Source of the DNA: an uncultured Bacilli bacterium
GTDB lineage: Bacteria; Bacillota_I; Bacilli_A; RFN20; CAG-449
Direction: 5' to 3'
Length of the DNA stretch: 49,840 nucleotides
Assembly: GCA_944332525.1 (NCBI GenBank)
Contig: CALVKD010000001.1
Location: 1 to 49,840, forward strand
The translations under genes and the position numbers were made by a program. Shown here one piece after another: positions 1 through 8,300 of this stretch. The notes under the pieces are model-generated. The model did no database searches. It was not told the DNA's origin and worked only from the letters and a program-made list of their open reading frames with translations. Position 1 is the first letter of the stretch. Every line of letters begins with the position of its first letter.

Positions 1-351
1 CACATAATGGAAAATATTATTTACAATGAGCTAATTATTCGCGGATATAACGTTGATGTAGGAGTTATCACAATTAGCGAAAAAAACCAAAACAATAACT
101 ATGTAAGAAAACAAATAGAAGTCGATTTTGTTTGTAATTTAGGATATGAAAGATATTATATACAATCTGCTTTAAATATTGATAGTATCAAAAAAAGAAA
201 TCAAGAAGAAAGACCATTAATTAAAATAGATGATAGTTTTAGAAAAATTATTATTGTAAAAAACAATATAAAAAAATGGAAAGATGATAATGGTGTGCTT
301 TTTCTAGGCTTAAAAGAGTTTTTGTTGAATCCAGATTCTATAAAAGCTTAA
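1..351 (+). CDS. C-terminal fragment of a DUF4143-type ATP-binding protein (5' truncated)
   Basis: The reading frame is open to the left edge, so only the C-terminal end of the gene is present; the ATG at position 7 is an internal methionine. The text HIMENIIYNELIIRGYNVDVG, followed by a segment with EVDFVC, matches the C-terminal DUF4143 domain of the widespread AAA ATPases of the DUF4143 family. In these a nuclease-like fold carries an E-V-D-F strand. The N-terminal AAA domain would lie upstream of the window. Function in the family is poorly known; members are common in accessory regions of gut anaerobes. The gene is followed by an AT-rich spacer and a strong hairpin terminator at 498-526. 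Confidence in the family is good; no function is claimed. Confidence 0.7.
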   Translation, partial: HIMENIIYNELIIRGYNVDVGVITISEKNQNNNYVRKQIEVDFVCNLGYERYYIQSALNIDSIKKRNQEERPLIKIDDSFRKIIIVKNNIKKWKDDNGVLFLGLKEFLLNPDSIKA

Positions 352-497
352 CTTATATTGTTATGTTTTAGCGTTAATACGAGTTTGCTTTTTAAAAAAA
401 TCAAAGGCACTTTTGAACTTTAATTTTTACGCCGTGTAAAATGGTTAGGGGTGTGCATTATATTAAAAGTGCAGCATGTTGGCATGTAAAAAAATTT

Positions 498-526
498 CTC
501 TAATGCATTAGCATTAGAGTTTTTTT
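498..526 (+). terminator. Rho-independent terminator
   Basis: A perfect 9-bp stem, CTCTAATGC / GCATTAGAG with a 4-base loop ATTA, is followed by seven T. It lies about 150 bases after the ATPase fragment and is read on the plus strand. Confidence 0.85.
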
Positions 527-716
527 GTATAATGACTGTATTGTTTCAAAAAAATTATTAAAATATGAATGGTAAATTGATAGTTTTACTATAACATAGC
601 AAATATCTTTCAAAGTTAAAACTTGCTATCAGAAAATAAATAGTTGATAACAATCAATTCTTTTCTTATCACCATATTTAGATAGTAAAATTTAACATTT
701 AATTATTAGGTTAAGC

Positions 717-780
717 TTTATGCCTAAATATTGTAAAAAGTCTTCAAAATTGTACAATAATAGTATAAGAAAGGCATAAA
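717..780. repeat. Nested inverted repeat upstream of the SUFU-family gene
   Basis: The outer arms TTTATGCCT (717-725) and AGGCATAAA (772-780) are perfect reverse complements. Inside them TATTGTA (729-735) pairs with TACAATA (753-759). The RNA could fold into a long imperfect hairpin in the 5' leader of the gene starting at 801. Alternatively, it is a small mobile-element remnant or an operator region. No target-site duplication is evident. Confidence 0.45.
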
Positions 781-800
781 ATAGTCATTAAATAAAAATA

Positions 801-1444
801 ATGAATGCAATAAGAAATTCTAGACACAAAATTCTATATGAACACTATTTGAAAATTTTTCATCAGGAGCCTAATTTTAGCATACAATAAAAAAAGAAAT
901 CAGAAAAAGAGATGAATTAAAACCTATAACCACTTATATTTTTTGTCCAACTAAAGAAATGCCGTTTTGGAAGTTATGCACTATTGGAGCAAGTGATTAT
1001 TTGATGCCAAGGCGCGATATAGGTTGTGGAAGATTGTCGAATAGACGTAATGAATATATGATGTTTATTTCGCCAAATGTTGATATTAATGAATCATCTA
1101 CTGAATGGCTTAAACTAAATGCAATGCTTTGGCATACGGCTGCATATGCTTATAGAGAAGAAAAGAACATTACTGTTTCTGACACATTAGAAATTAATTT
1201 ACTCAATAAATATTGCGGTGTTGTATTGTTACTGCCGGAGCTACTAAATTCTTCAAGTTCAATAAAATGTTATACTTCTAAAAATAAGTTTGTGAGCATT
1301 TTTCAAATTATGCCAGTGACAAATGAGATGATGAAAGAAAAATTGCGTAGAGGACAAGAAGGTATTTATTGGCTAATGGAACAATTCTATACTCACGATG
1401 ATGAGTATAAAATTATTTCAACTAATGCTTTAGCAAATTTATAA
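801..1444 (+). pseudogene. Suppressor-of-fused (SUFU)-family protein, frameshifted
   Basis: Bacterial SUFU-domain proteins are often immunity proteins of polymorphic toxin loci. The frame from 959 gives 161 residues with the family pattern: PFWKLCTIGASDYLMP, then a motif around YCGVVLLLPELL, then a C-terminal helix. Homology continues upstream in the same frame (ITTYIFCPTKE just before the ATG at 959) until a TAG at 878-880, with no start codon. A matching N-terminus lies in another frame: ATG at 801 encoding MNAIRNSRHKILYEHYLKIF up to a TAA at 888. Joining the two needs a -1 shift between about 880 and 888, consistent with one lost base. The gene is therefore probably inactive, unless the shift is programmed or is a sequencing error near the seven-A run at 889-895. 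A separate 161-residue protein from 959 would lack its conserved N-terminal helix. Confidence 0.6.
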
Positions 1445-1499
1445 AGTTAGCATTTAATAATAAATTTTCGATAATATAAATATATAGAAAGGAATTATC

Positions 1500-1667
1500 A
1501 TGATTATGAAATGTACTAATTGCGGTTCACAAAAACTTAAAGAAACACAATCTCCTATCCAAATTTTTGAAAACGATAGTGGATATTTTATTGACGATTT
1601 AAAAGTATATATATACACAGAATGTGGTCATTATGAATTTTTTAACACAAAATATAATCAGAAATAA
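1500..1667 (+). CDS. Small zinc-ribbon-like protein (55 aa)
   Basis: A short open frame starts MIMKCTNCGSQKL and contains one CxxC pair near the N-terminus and a second, partial knuckle (ECGHYEF) near the C-terminus. This is the layout of a minimal zinc ribbon, although the second half has one Cys plus His instead of CxxC. A good ribosome binding site (AAAGGA at 1488-1493) lies seven bases before the ATG at 1500. It sits between the SUFU-family remnant and the PH-like membrane protein. Function unknown. The clear RBS and metal-binding pattern argue for a real gene. Confidence 0.6.
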   Translation: MIMKCTNCGSQKLKETQSPIQIFENDSGYFIDDLKVYIYTECGHYEFFNTKYNQK

Positions 1668-1777
1668 ATGTAGTAACTATTAAAAAATATAATTTTGGCA
1701 TGCATAAAAAATTATTCGATACTTGATGAAGCACACCATAAAATATTTTATACTAAAATAAAGAAAGAAATTAATAT

Positions 1778-2419
1778 ATGAAAAAAGTAGATGATAAGTA
1801 TTTTATTAAACCTGAAAAAGATTATTCAGAACAAACAATTGAATCAGTTATTGGTGAAGATGAAAATATACTATGGAAAGATAAGCCACGTAGATTATCA
1901 TTCATTTTAAGTGCTATTTTGAAAATGGCTCCAATTGCTATTATTTGGCTAGGATTCGATATTTTCTTTATCTGTGTTATGATTTCCTCAATTGGAGCTA
2001 TCCCAAGCGGATTAATTGCGTTTATTGTTATCTTCTTTGCCTTCCATTTAATCCCGGTTTGGATGTGGATTTATTCAATCTTATCTGCATCACGCAGACA
2101 AAAGTTAGAGGAATACGCCTTTACTAATCTAAGAATTATCATTAAAAGAGGTTTTATTGGATCAGAGATTAAATCAATTTACTATTCTTCGCTTAATTCT
2201 GTAAATTTAAAAGTAGGTATTATTGAAAAACTTTGTAAAGTTGGAGATATTTATCTTGTCGCAAATAATGAAAAAATTATTTTAGAAGATGTCAAAGATC
2301 CATACTTTATTTCTCAAAAACTTCAAAAAATTGCTTTGGACATTAAAACCGATATTATTTATCCTAATGATCTCCGTCCAAAAACCAATCATGGATATAA
2401 AACTGATTACAAAGAATAA
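1778..2419 (+). CDS. Membrane protein with bacterial PH-like domain
   Basis: The protein has 213 residues. The N-terminal 40 are polar with an E-D-E-N-I-L-W-K motif typical of the approach to a PH domain. Two hydrophobic membrane segments follow (about residues 40-65 and 75-105), then YAFTNLRIIIKRGFIGSEI, the characteristic beta-strand signature of bacterial PH domains (bPH_2, formerly DUF304; YdbS/YdbT type). The C-terminus after the PH domain is short and charged. Proteins of this kind sit in the inner membrane, and their molecular role is mostly unknown. The ribosome binding site is weak and purine-rich. A hairpin terminator starts immediately at the stop codon. No operon partner is visible. 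Confidence 0.7.
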   Translation: MKKVDDKYFIKPEKDYSEQTIESVIGEDENILWKDKPRRLSFILSAILKMAPIAIIWLGFDIFFICVMISSIGAIPSGLIAFIVIFFAFHLIPVWMWIYSILSASRRQKLEEYAFTNLRIIIKRGFIGSEIKSIYYSSLNSVNLKVGIIEKLCKVGDIYLVANNEKIILEDVKDPYFISQKLQKIALDIKTDIIYPNDLRPKTNHGYKTDYKE

Positions 2420-2440
2420 GGTGCTTAGGCACCTTTTTTT
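2418..2440 (+). terminator. Rho-independent terminator overlapping the opposing gene's stop
   Basis: The stem AAGGTGC / GCACCTT with loop TTAG is followed by a T-run ending at 2440. It terminates the PH-like gene. The last codons and stop of the convergent glycerophosphodiesterase gene (ending at 2425) are encoded within the same hairpin. Confidence 0.85.
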
Positions 2441-3153
2441 ACTGATGATAATGGAAGAAATTGAAACGTCAAAATATCGCTGGTAGCAAGAGCTAATTTA
2501 GCCTTTTCTTGATTATCAATTGTCCAAGACATCGTTAAACGTTTGGAAATCGATTTTTGATATTTTTCTTCTTTAAGAAGTTCAATATCAAGGTCAACGC
2601 CCTCAAAGAAATTTCTGAGTACATAAGTAGAAGGATTATCTTTGCCGACTAATAAGCATCTAACGATATTAAGATGTTTTAAATATAATAATGTCTGCGG
2701 ATAGAAACTAATTAAAATAAAGTTTCTTGTATCTTTGATATTGCTTAATTCCTCTTCAACCTTTTCTGCAATTTGTCGGTAATTCTTTCTTTTTGCATCT
2801 GGTTTAATTTCAATTACCATTCCGACTTTTTCATCAATTAAGGAAAGAACTTCCTTTAATGTAGGAACTCTATCTCCATTGAAAAGTTGGTAGTTTTCTT
2901 TGATTTCTTTACTAGTTAAATCTTCAATAATTCCTTCTTTGCCCGTTGTTCTCTTTAAAGAAGCATCATGGCAAACAAATAATTCATTATCCTTGCTAAT
3001 ATGAACGTCTAGTTCTAAAGATATATTATGTTCAAGAGCGTTTTTAAAGGCTGATGGTGAATTCTCGGTAATAGTTTCTGTATGGAGTCCGCGATGGGCT
3101 ACTCCGTTAAAAAATATAGGATTAATCATTGAAAGAACTTTATCTTTTCTCAT
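2425..3153 (-). CDS. Glycerophosphodiester phosphodiesterase (GDPD family)
   Basis: The enzyme hydrolyses deacylated phospholipids (glycerophosphodiesters) to glycerol-3-phosphate and an alcohol. Family motifs are in order: VAHRG near residue 18-22 (first catalytic His), ENSPSAF, ELDVHIS with the metal ligands, CHDASLKRTTG with the second catalytic His, and VIEIKPD. The length of 242 residues is normal for a cytosolic GDPD. No signal peptide is visible, so it should act inside the cell. Its start codon overlaps the stop of the upstream MFS transporter gene by one base (TAATG), so the two are translationally coupled. That suggests the transporter may bring in a glycerophosphodiester or related compound, but this is inference. 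Confidence 0.88.
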   Translation of the reverse strand: MRKDKVLSMINPIFFNGVAHRGLHTETITENSPSAFKNALEHNISLELDVHISKDNELFVCHDASLKRTTGKEGIIEDLTSKEIKENYQLFNGDRVPTLKEVLSLIDEKVGMVIEIKPDAKRKNYRQIAEKVEEELSNIKDTRNFILISFYPQTLLYLKHLNIVRCLLVGKDNPSTYVLRNFFEGVDLDIELLKEEKYQKSISKRLTMSWTIDNQEKAKLALATSDILTFQFLPLSSVKKGA

Positions 3154-4562
3154 TAATCTTCATCTCCAATTGCTTCAAGACCTTTTTTGAAGGTGGTTTT
3201 AACAGTTTTTACATTTTTAATAAATAAGAAAACTATTAAAGAAATAATTACGCAGGCTAAGGCATAGAAAGGAAGAACGCCGAAATCAAAAGACGGAATT
3301 AATAAGATTGAACCGAGCAAGATAGGTGTGACTGTTTGAGCGGCCATACTTGATGCATAGTAATAACCCGTGAATTTTCCAATTTTTTTACTATTGCAGA
3401 GTTCTACGACCATCGGATAGGAGTTAACATGGACAAGAGACATACCAAATCCTTTGACAAACCAAATTATATATAGATAAATTGGGAATGTTCCTGATCC
3501 TGGTTGGAAACCCAATAATACACCTGATAGAATCGCCCAAATTAAATATGATAATAGGGTCAAAGATAGCCCGGAAACAACAGTCCACTTTCTGCCGATT
3601 TTACTAGCGATGACTCCACCAATAGCAAATCCAATAACAGACCCGACACCTCCGATGATGGTATTAATCATCGTTGAAGATGATGAGGCTTCAAAATAAT
3701 AAATTGTATAGTTTGTCATGAAAGTAGAGATGCCATTATCGGCCATGAACCAGAAAAATTCTGCGACTAAGATTAAAATAAGCATTATTTTATTACCGCG
3801 CGATAATGGTTTGTCATCTTCAACTTTTTCAGTTAAATCGCTAAGTTCCTCACCAATTTTCATTTCGTTAGCCGTCTCTTTTTCAATTTTATTTTCTTTA
3901 ATTGTTAAGAATAAAACTAAGCAAGAGATAACCATTAACACTGAAGCGAGAAGAAATGGAACTTCAATTGCCCAAATGTTATGATATTGCCAAGTATCAA
4001 CTCCATTTGTACCTAAATAATCTGATAATACGAAAAAGATACCGACGACTGTGGCAAATGCCCCACCGATATAACCCATAATATTAATAATGCCGTTAGC
4101 CTTACTTCTTAATGGTTTAGGTGTCATATCAGGCATTAAAGCAACTGCAGGATTACGGTACATCATCATAAAAAAAACGACAATTGCCATCATAGAAATA
4201 ACGCCGCCTACATTATTGTAATAAAAGAAAACCGGAACAAAAGGGAAGGCAATTGCACAAACTAATGTGCCGACGATAATATAAGGCATTCTTTTACCGA
4301 TTGGTGTTTTTGTCTTATCTGAAAGATTACCAAATATTGGCAAAAGAATTAATGCCGCTAAATTATCAAGAGCCATAATAATACCTACTAGATATTGAAC
4401 TTGCTCTGATTCTGTAATGTTAAAAGAATTCTTAAATAGCTCAGTTAGAAATGTTGGACACCATGAATCATAGACTTGCCAAAGAAGCAAAATCCCGAAA
4501 AAGGCGAAACCGATGATAAATGTCCGTTTCCAATTGAGTTTTAATGCTACATTATTGTTCAT
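3153..4562 (-). CDS. MFS / GPH-like transporter
   Basis: This 469-residue integral membrane protein has about 12 hydrophobic segments and a charged central loop (about residues 222-252, rich in Glu and Lys). The loop after the second segment reads GNLSDKTKTPIGKRMPYI, the conserved cytoplasmic signature of the MFS/GPH sugar-cation and SLC45-type transporters. A second copy-like motif (GGVIASKIGRKW) occurs in the C-terminal half. The substrate cannot be read from sequence. Position between a HAD phosphatase and a GDPD hints at a phosphorylated or glycoside substrate. It lies 14 bases after the HAD gene, with a GGAG ribosome binding site. Confidence 0.82.
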   Translation of the reverse strand: MNNNVALKLNWKRTFIIGFAFFGILLLWQVYDSWCPTFLTELFKNSFNITESEQVQYLVGIIMALDNLAALILLPIFGNLSDKTKTPIGKRMPYIIVGTLVCAIAFPFVPVFFYYNNVGGVISMMAIVVFFMMMYRNPAVALMPDMTPKPLRSKANGIINIMGYIGGAFATVVGIFFVLSDYLGTNGVDTWQYHNIWAIEVPFLLASVLMVISCLVLFLTIKENKIEKETANEMKIGEELSDLTEKVEDDKPLSRGNKIMLILILVAEFFWFMADNGISTFMTNYTIYYFEASSSSTMINTIIGGVGSVIGFAIGGVIASKIGRKWTVVSGLSLTLLSYLIWAILSGVLLGFQPGSGTFPIYLYIIWFVKGFGMSLVHVNSYPMVVELCNSKKIGKFTGYYYASSMAAQTVTPILLGSILLIPSFDFGVLPFYALACVIISLIVFLFIKNVKTVKTTFKKGLEAIGDED

Positions 4563-4576
4563 AGAAAAACTCCATT

Positions 4577-5212
4577 CTATCTATCAAGCAGATCATCAGC
4601 AAGCTTCAGTAATTGCTTGAGATCTGAAATAGCCAACACTTTGTCAGAAATTGTGCCAAAGCCATATTTGGCATGAATAAAAATGCCATTAGCTTTTTTA
4701 GTCTCTATATAATCTTTGTTAGTGTCTCCGACATATAGATATTTATCGAGATGGTATTTATCCTTAACCATTAAAATATTGTCATGTTTATCTTTATCTG
4801 TATCACCGGCACATAAATGACCAGAGAAATATTTTTCAAAATGATAAGTTTGAAGATAATTTTCAATGTATCCTTTATCGCTATTTGAAACGACAAAAAG
4901 TAAATATTTTTTTGACAGAGTGGATAAAACTTCTTCTTCATCAGCATACAAAACACCTGGATTGTGTTTTAAAAAGATTATTTCATCATCGACACATTGT
5001 TTAAAAATTTTTAATCCTTTGGAAAGCGATAAATCTGGAAAAGCCAGGTGTACCGTTTCTTCTGGTGTTAATCCCATATGCGATTTGATATCTAAATATG
5101 AAAAACGATAGGGAAGAGCAAGTCTTTCCATCGTCTGATTCCAACTATTTTTTATTTGCTCAACGGCATCCCAAAGAGTGCCATCGAGATCAAATAGTAT
5201 CCCTTTTCTCAT
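4577..5212 (-). CDS. HAD-family hydrolase (phosphoglycolate phosphatase-like)
   Basis: This is a haloacid-dehalogenase superfamily phosphatase. Motif I is FDLDGTLWD near the N-terminus, with the nucleophilic and acid/base Asp. Motif II is VVSNSD, and motif IV is YVGDTNKDYI. The helical cap after motif I is about 65-80 residues (type C1), as in phosphoglycolate phosphatases and beta-phosphoglucomutases. The start is placed at the ATG at 5212 (MRKGILFD), not at the upstream ATG at 5224. The latter lies inside an extended -10 box (TGATATAAT), so transcription should begin only a few bases before 5212. It is the first gene of a three-gene minus-strand operon. Substrate unknown. Confidence 0.85.
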   Translation of the reverse strand: MRKGILFDLDGTLWDAVEQIKNSWNQTMERLALPYRFSYLDIKSHMGLTPEETVHLAFPDLSLSKGLKIFKQCVDDEIIFLKHNPGVLYADEEEVLSTLSKKYLLFVVSNSDKGYIENYLQTYHFEKYFSGHLCAGDTDKDKHDNILMVKDKYHLDKYLYVGDTNKDYIETKKANGIFIHAKYGFGTISDKVLAISDLKQLLKLADDLLDR

Positions 5213-5222
5213 GATTATTATC

Positions 5223-5228
5223 ATTATA
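5223..5228 (-). promoter_or_regulatory. Extended -10 promoter box of the HAD-MFS-GDPD operon
   Basis: On the minus strand the text reads TG-A-TATAAT, an extended -10 element, with a poor -35 (TTAATA) 17 bases upstream. The box ends 10 bases before the ATG at 5212 and there is no Shine-Dalgarno sequence, so the mRNA is probably leaderless or nearly so. Confidence 0.6.
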
Positions 5229-5296
5229 TCACTAGAAAAAAGAATTATTAATACGCGACTTTAAAAAACTTACTATAAAGTTGTAAATAAGTGTGA

Positions 5297-5302
5297 TAAA
5301 TT
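5297..5302 (+). promoter_or_regulatory. Putative extended -10 box of the TIR-NTPase-LRR gene
   Basis: TG-A-TAAATT lies six bases before the ATG at 5309, and no Shine-Dalgarno sequence is present. This suggests a leaderless start, divergent from the HAD promoter. A TATAAA at 5274-5279 is an alternative -10 or a poor -35. Confidence 0.35.
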
Positions 5303-5308
5303 AATGGT

Positions 5309-8300
5309 ATGGGATCAATATTTATATCGTATTGTCATCGAGACGCACATTTAGTTCTACCTTTTTGTGAATTGTTAAGAAAAAGGAATTATTTATGTTG
5401 GTTTGATAAGAAAAATATTGATGATGGAGATTTTTGGGACGAACATATCAAAACTGCGATAGCTTCTTGCCGTGTCTTTATTGCGTTTTTATCAAATGAA
5501 TATAATAATTCAATTTATTGCCGTGAGGAATTTGCTCGCGCAAAAAGAAATGATCACTGCAAAATTTTTGTTATTACAATCGGTAATGTCATGAATAATC
5601 TCAATATTCTAGATGAATACTCAGCTTATCAAGTTATTACATTAGATGGTGAAAATTTTGATCAAAATCTTTTAAATAGATTGTCAAGAAAAGAGGAATT
5701 TAATGAATGCCGCTTAATCGCTACAAATAGAAACATTGATACAGATAAGTGTAAATCTTTTTTAACATATTTAGGGCAAAACAAAGAAAGAAATTTATTA
5801 AATTATTTAAAAATGTTTTTGCAAATTTTATTAAGAATCAGCGATTTAAATTATGCTGGTCATTATTTGAATAAGCAGGCAGATTTTTCTTCGCTAGTAA
5901 TAGACGAAACTAATTCTCCAAATCCTGAGGCTTTCTTTATTAATGAAGTAGATTTTAATAAAGATTATGATGATAAAAATAGTCAAAATAATTTTATAAA
6001 AAATGTTTATATTAATTTATTTACTTTATTTCAAAATCCTTTCGCCCAAAATCTTAAAATTGAAAATATATCTTTAAGCAAAGCTTTCCTAGACTATTTA
6101 GAAAAACATTATTCAAAGCGCAGTTGCTTTAAAGGTAAGAATATTAGTCTTTTTATCAATGAAGTTTTAAAATATTTTGAAAATGAATTAAATAATCTTT
6201 TTAATGACAGCTTATTATTAGATGATTTAATCATTAAAGTATCTAATATCTATAATGCGTATGCAACTTTTATCAATATTCTTAAAAGAATAAATTTTGA
6301 GTCATCATTTGTTGATGCTAGCGTCAATGAAAAATGTTTTGAAGTTTTAAAAATCTATTACAAATATTTTTATTTAAATATAAAGATTATCAATGAATGC
6401 TTGCCAAATTTGAAAGATGAAGCAAGTGGAAAAATCTTAAGTGAAAACTTCCTAAATAAAAATATTTCTAAAAATAGCAATTTTTATTTATATGGCAATT
6501 ATGGCTGCGGGGCATCTTGCTTGTTGATTTCAGTTTTTTTTAAAACTTCTAATGTCCTTTATTTAGATTTGAGTAAAGTTGTCGAATATGCTGAGTCTGA
6601 GGAGAATTTAATTAAACATTCATTTACATTAACATACAAAAATACCTTAGGTTTAAATTATGCTCCGCTGAGCAACTACTCTTCATACTATTCGCGAGTT
6701 ACATTAATTCTTGATAATTTTGATTATTTGAATTCTGAAAATAAGAAGAGAATTTTAAAAGAATTAGATGAATTAGAAGATAGTTTTAATATTTGCTTTT
6801 ATTCGCGTAAAAGAAATATTGATAATAAAGTATATCTCGATAATCAATCCAGTAATATCTTTCAAAAGTTTTCTTATTTAGAAGTATTGCCGTTAGATTC
6901 TACAAAAATTTTAACTTATTTAGAAACATGCAATGCTGACGAAGATTTAATTAGTCAATTGAAAAATAACGATAGCCAATCATTTTTTGAATTCTTTAAC
7001 TCATTTTCAAAATTGAATATTTTTATTTCACTTAATCAAGATAATGAAATTGCTGATGAAAGAGAAACATTGATATCACCTATTAAAATGTATCAATTAT
7101 TTTTTGATAGCAAAGAGGAATTTTCTTTATCAAAAAATATTAGTACGCTGTTTGAAAACGATCTCGCGGATATCAAAGATATTATCTCGTCAGCCGTTCA
7201 AGATGAAATTGGAAAAATTGAACAAATAGCTTTCTATGGTAATTATGATGAACTAACAAAAAAACGCTTTAGGAATCTTTTTGTGAAATATAATGTTTTA
7301 TATGAAAAGGATGGAAAATATTATATTGTCGATGATTTGAAAGTGTATTTTAAAGCTAGTTATTTAAGTCATCAATTAAGAGAGAGCATCACTAATTATG
7401 ATTTTGAAAATCTTGAAAAGATGCTACTACCTTTTGCAAATCAGTATCAAGTTTTAGACTACTTGTCTGAGATGAAACTATTTGATGATAATTTTTATTT
7501 TTCTTTGGGTCAAACCCAAGAAAACAAATTTGAATGTTTAAAGGAGATAATTTATAAAATTTCTCTATATAATGATGAAGAAGAAGTTCTTAGATTAATG
7601 AGTTTAATATCACTTACCGAAATCTCTGAACATGCTTTTCTTAACTGCGAAAACTTAGAAACGATTTATTTACCAAATAATCTAAAAAAAGTCGGTCATG
7701 CGGCATTCGCTAATATGTCAAGATTGAAAAAATTAGTGTTATCTTCATTTAGCGATGAACTGATTGTATCGGCTTTTGCTATCGTAAATTGTCAGAATCT
7801 TCAAACGATTATTCTTGGTGATAACTATAAAAAATATCATCATCCTCTGTTCTTTAATTTAAAAAATTTGAAGAAAATTATCGTATCGGAAAATAATTTA
7901 TTTTTTGCTTCTTTATTAGATAATAAAATTTTGTATTCTTTTGATGGAAAAATTCTATATATCGCTGCAAATTCCTTGCAAGGAGAAATAACTTTGCCGG
8001 CAACAACTGAAGTTATTACCGAGCATTCACTTGCTTATTTAGATAAGATTACTAAGCTATCAATCAATAAAAATTGCGTTTCAATTTCTAGTGACTTTAC
8101 TGATTTTGATTTAATGCTAACTGAATATGAAGTCGATCAAAAAAATCCTTTTTTCTTTACATCTTCCGGTATTCTTTATAAAAAAGAAGATAAACTTATA
8201 CTTTTTAGATTACCACCTGGGTACAGTGGTGATGTAAAGATTAATGACGATGTAAAAGTTATTGGCGGGGATTCTCTTTCAACTTGTCAAAAAGTTAAAA

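Larger units (their letters stand above)
352..800. other. AT-rich intergenic spacer with a terminator and nested inverted repeats
   Basis: There is no convincing gene in this 449-base stretch. It holds a hairpin terminator at 498-526 and, at 717-780, two nested inverted repeats. The outer arms are TTTATGCCT (717-725) and AGGCATAAA (772-780); the inner arms are TATTGTA (729-735) and TACAATA (753-759). The latter lie just upstream of the broken SUFU-family gene. The rest is low-complexity AT-rich sequence. Confidence 0.6.

Noticed and set aside
959-1444. SUFU-like protein starting normally at ATG 959
   Set aside because: Conserved family residues continue in frame upstream of 959 and no ribosome binding site precedes it, so the ATG is internal to a broken gene.
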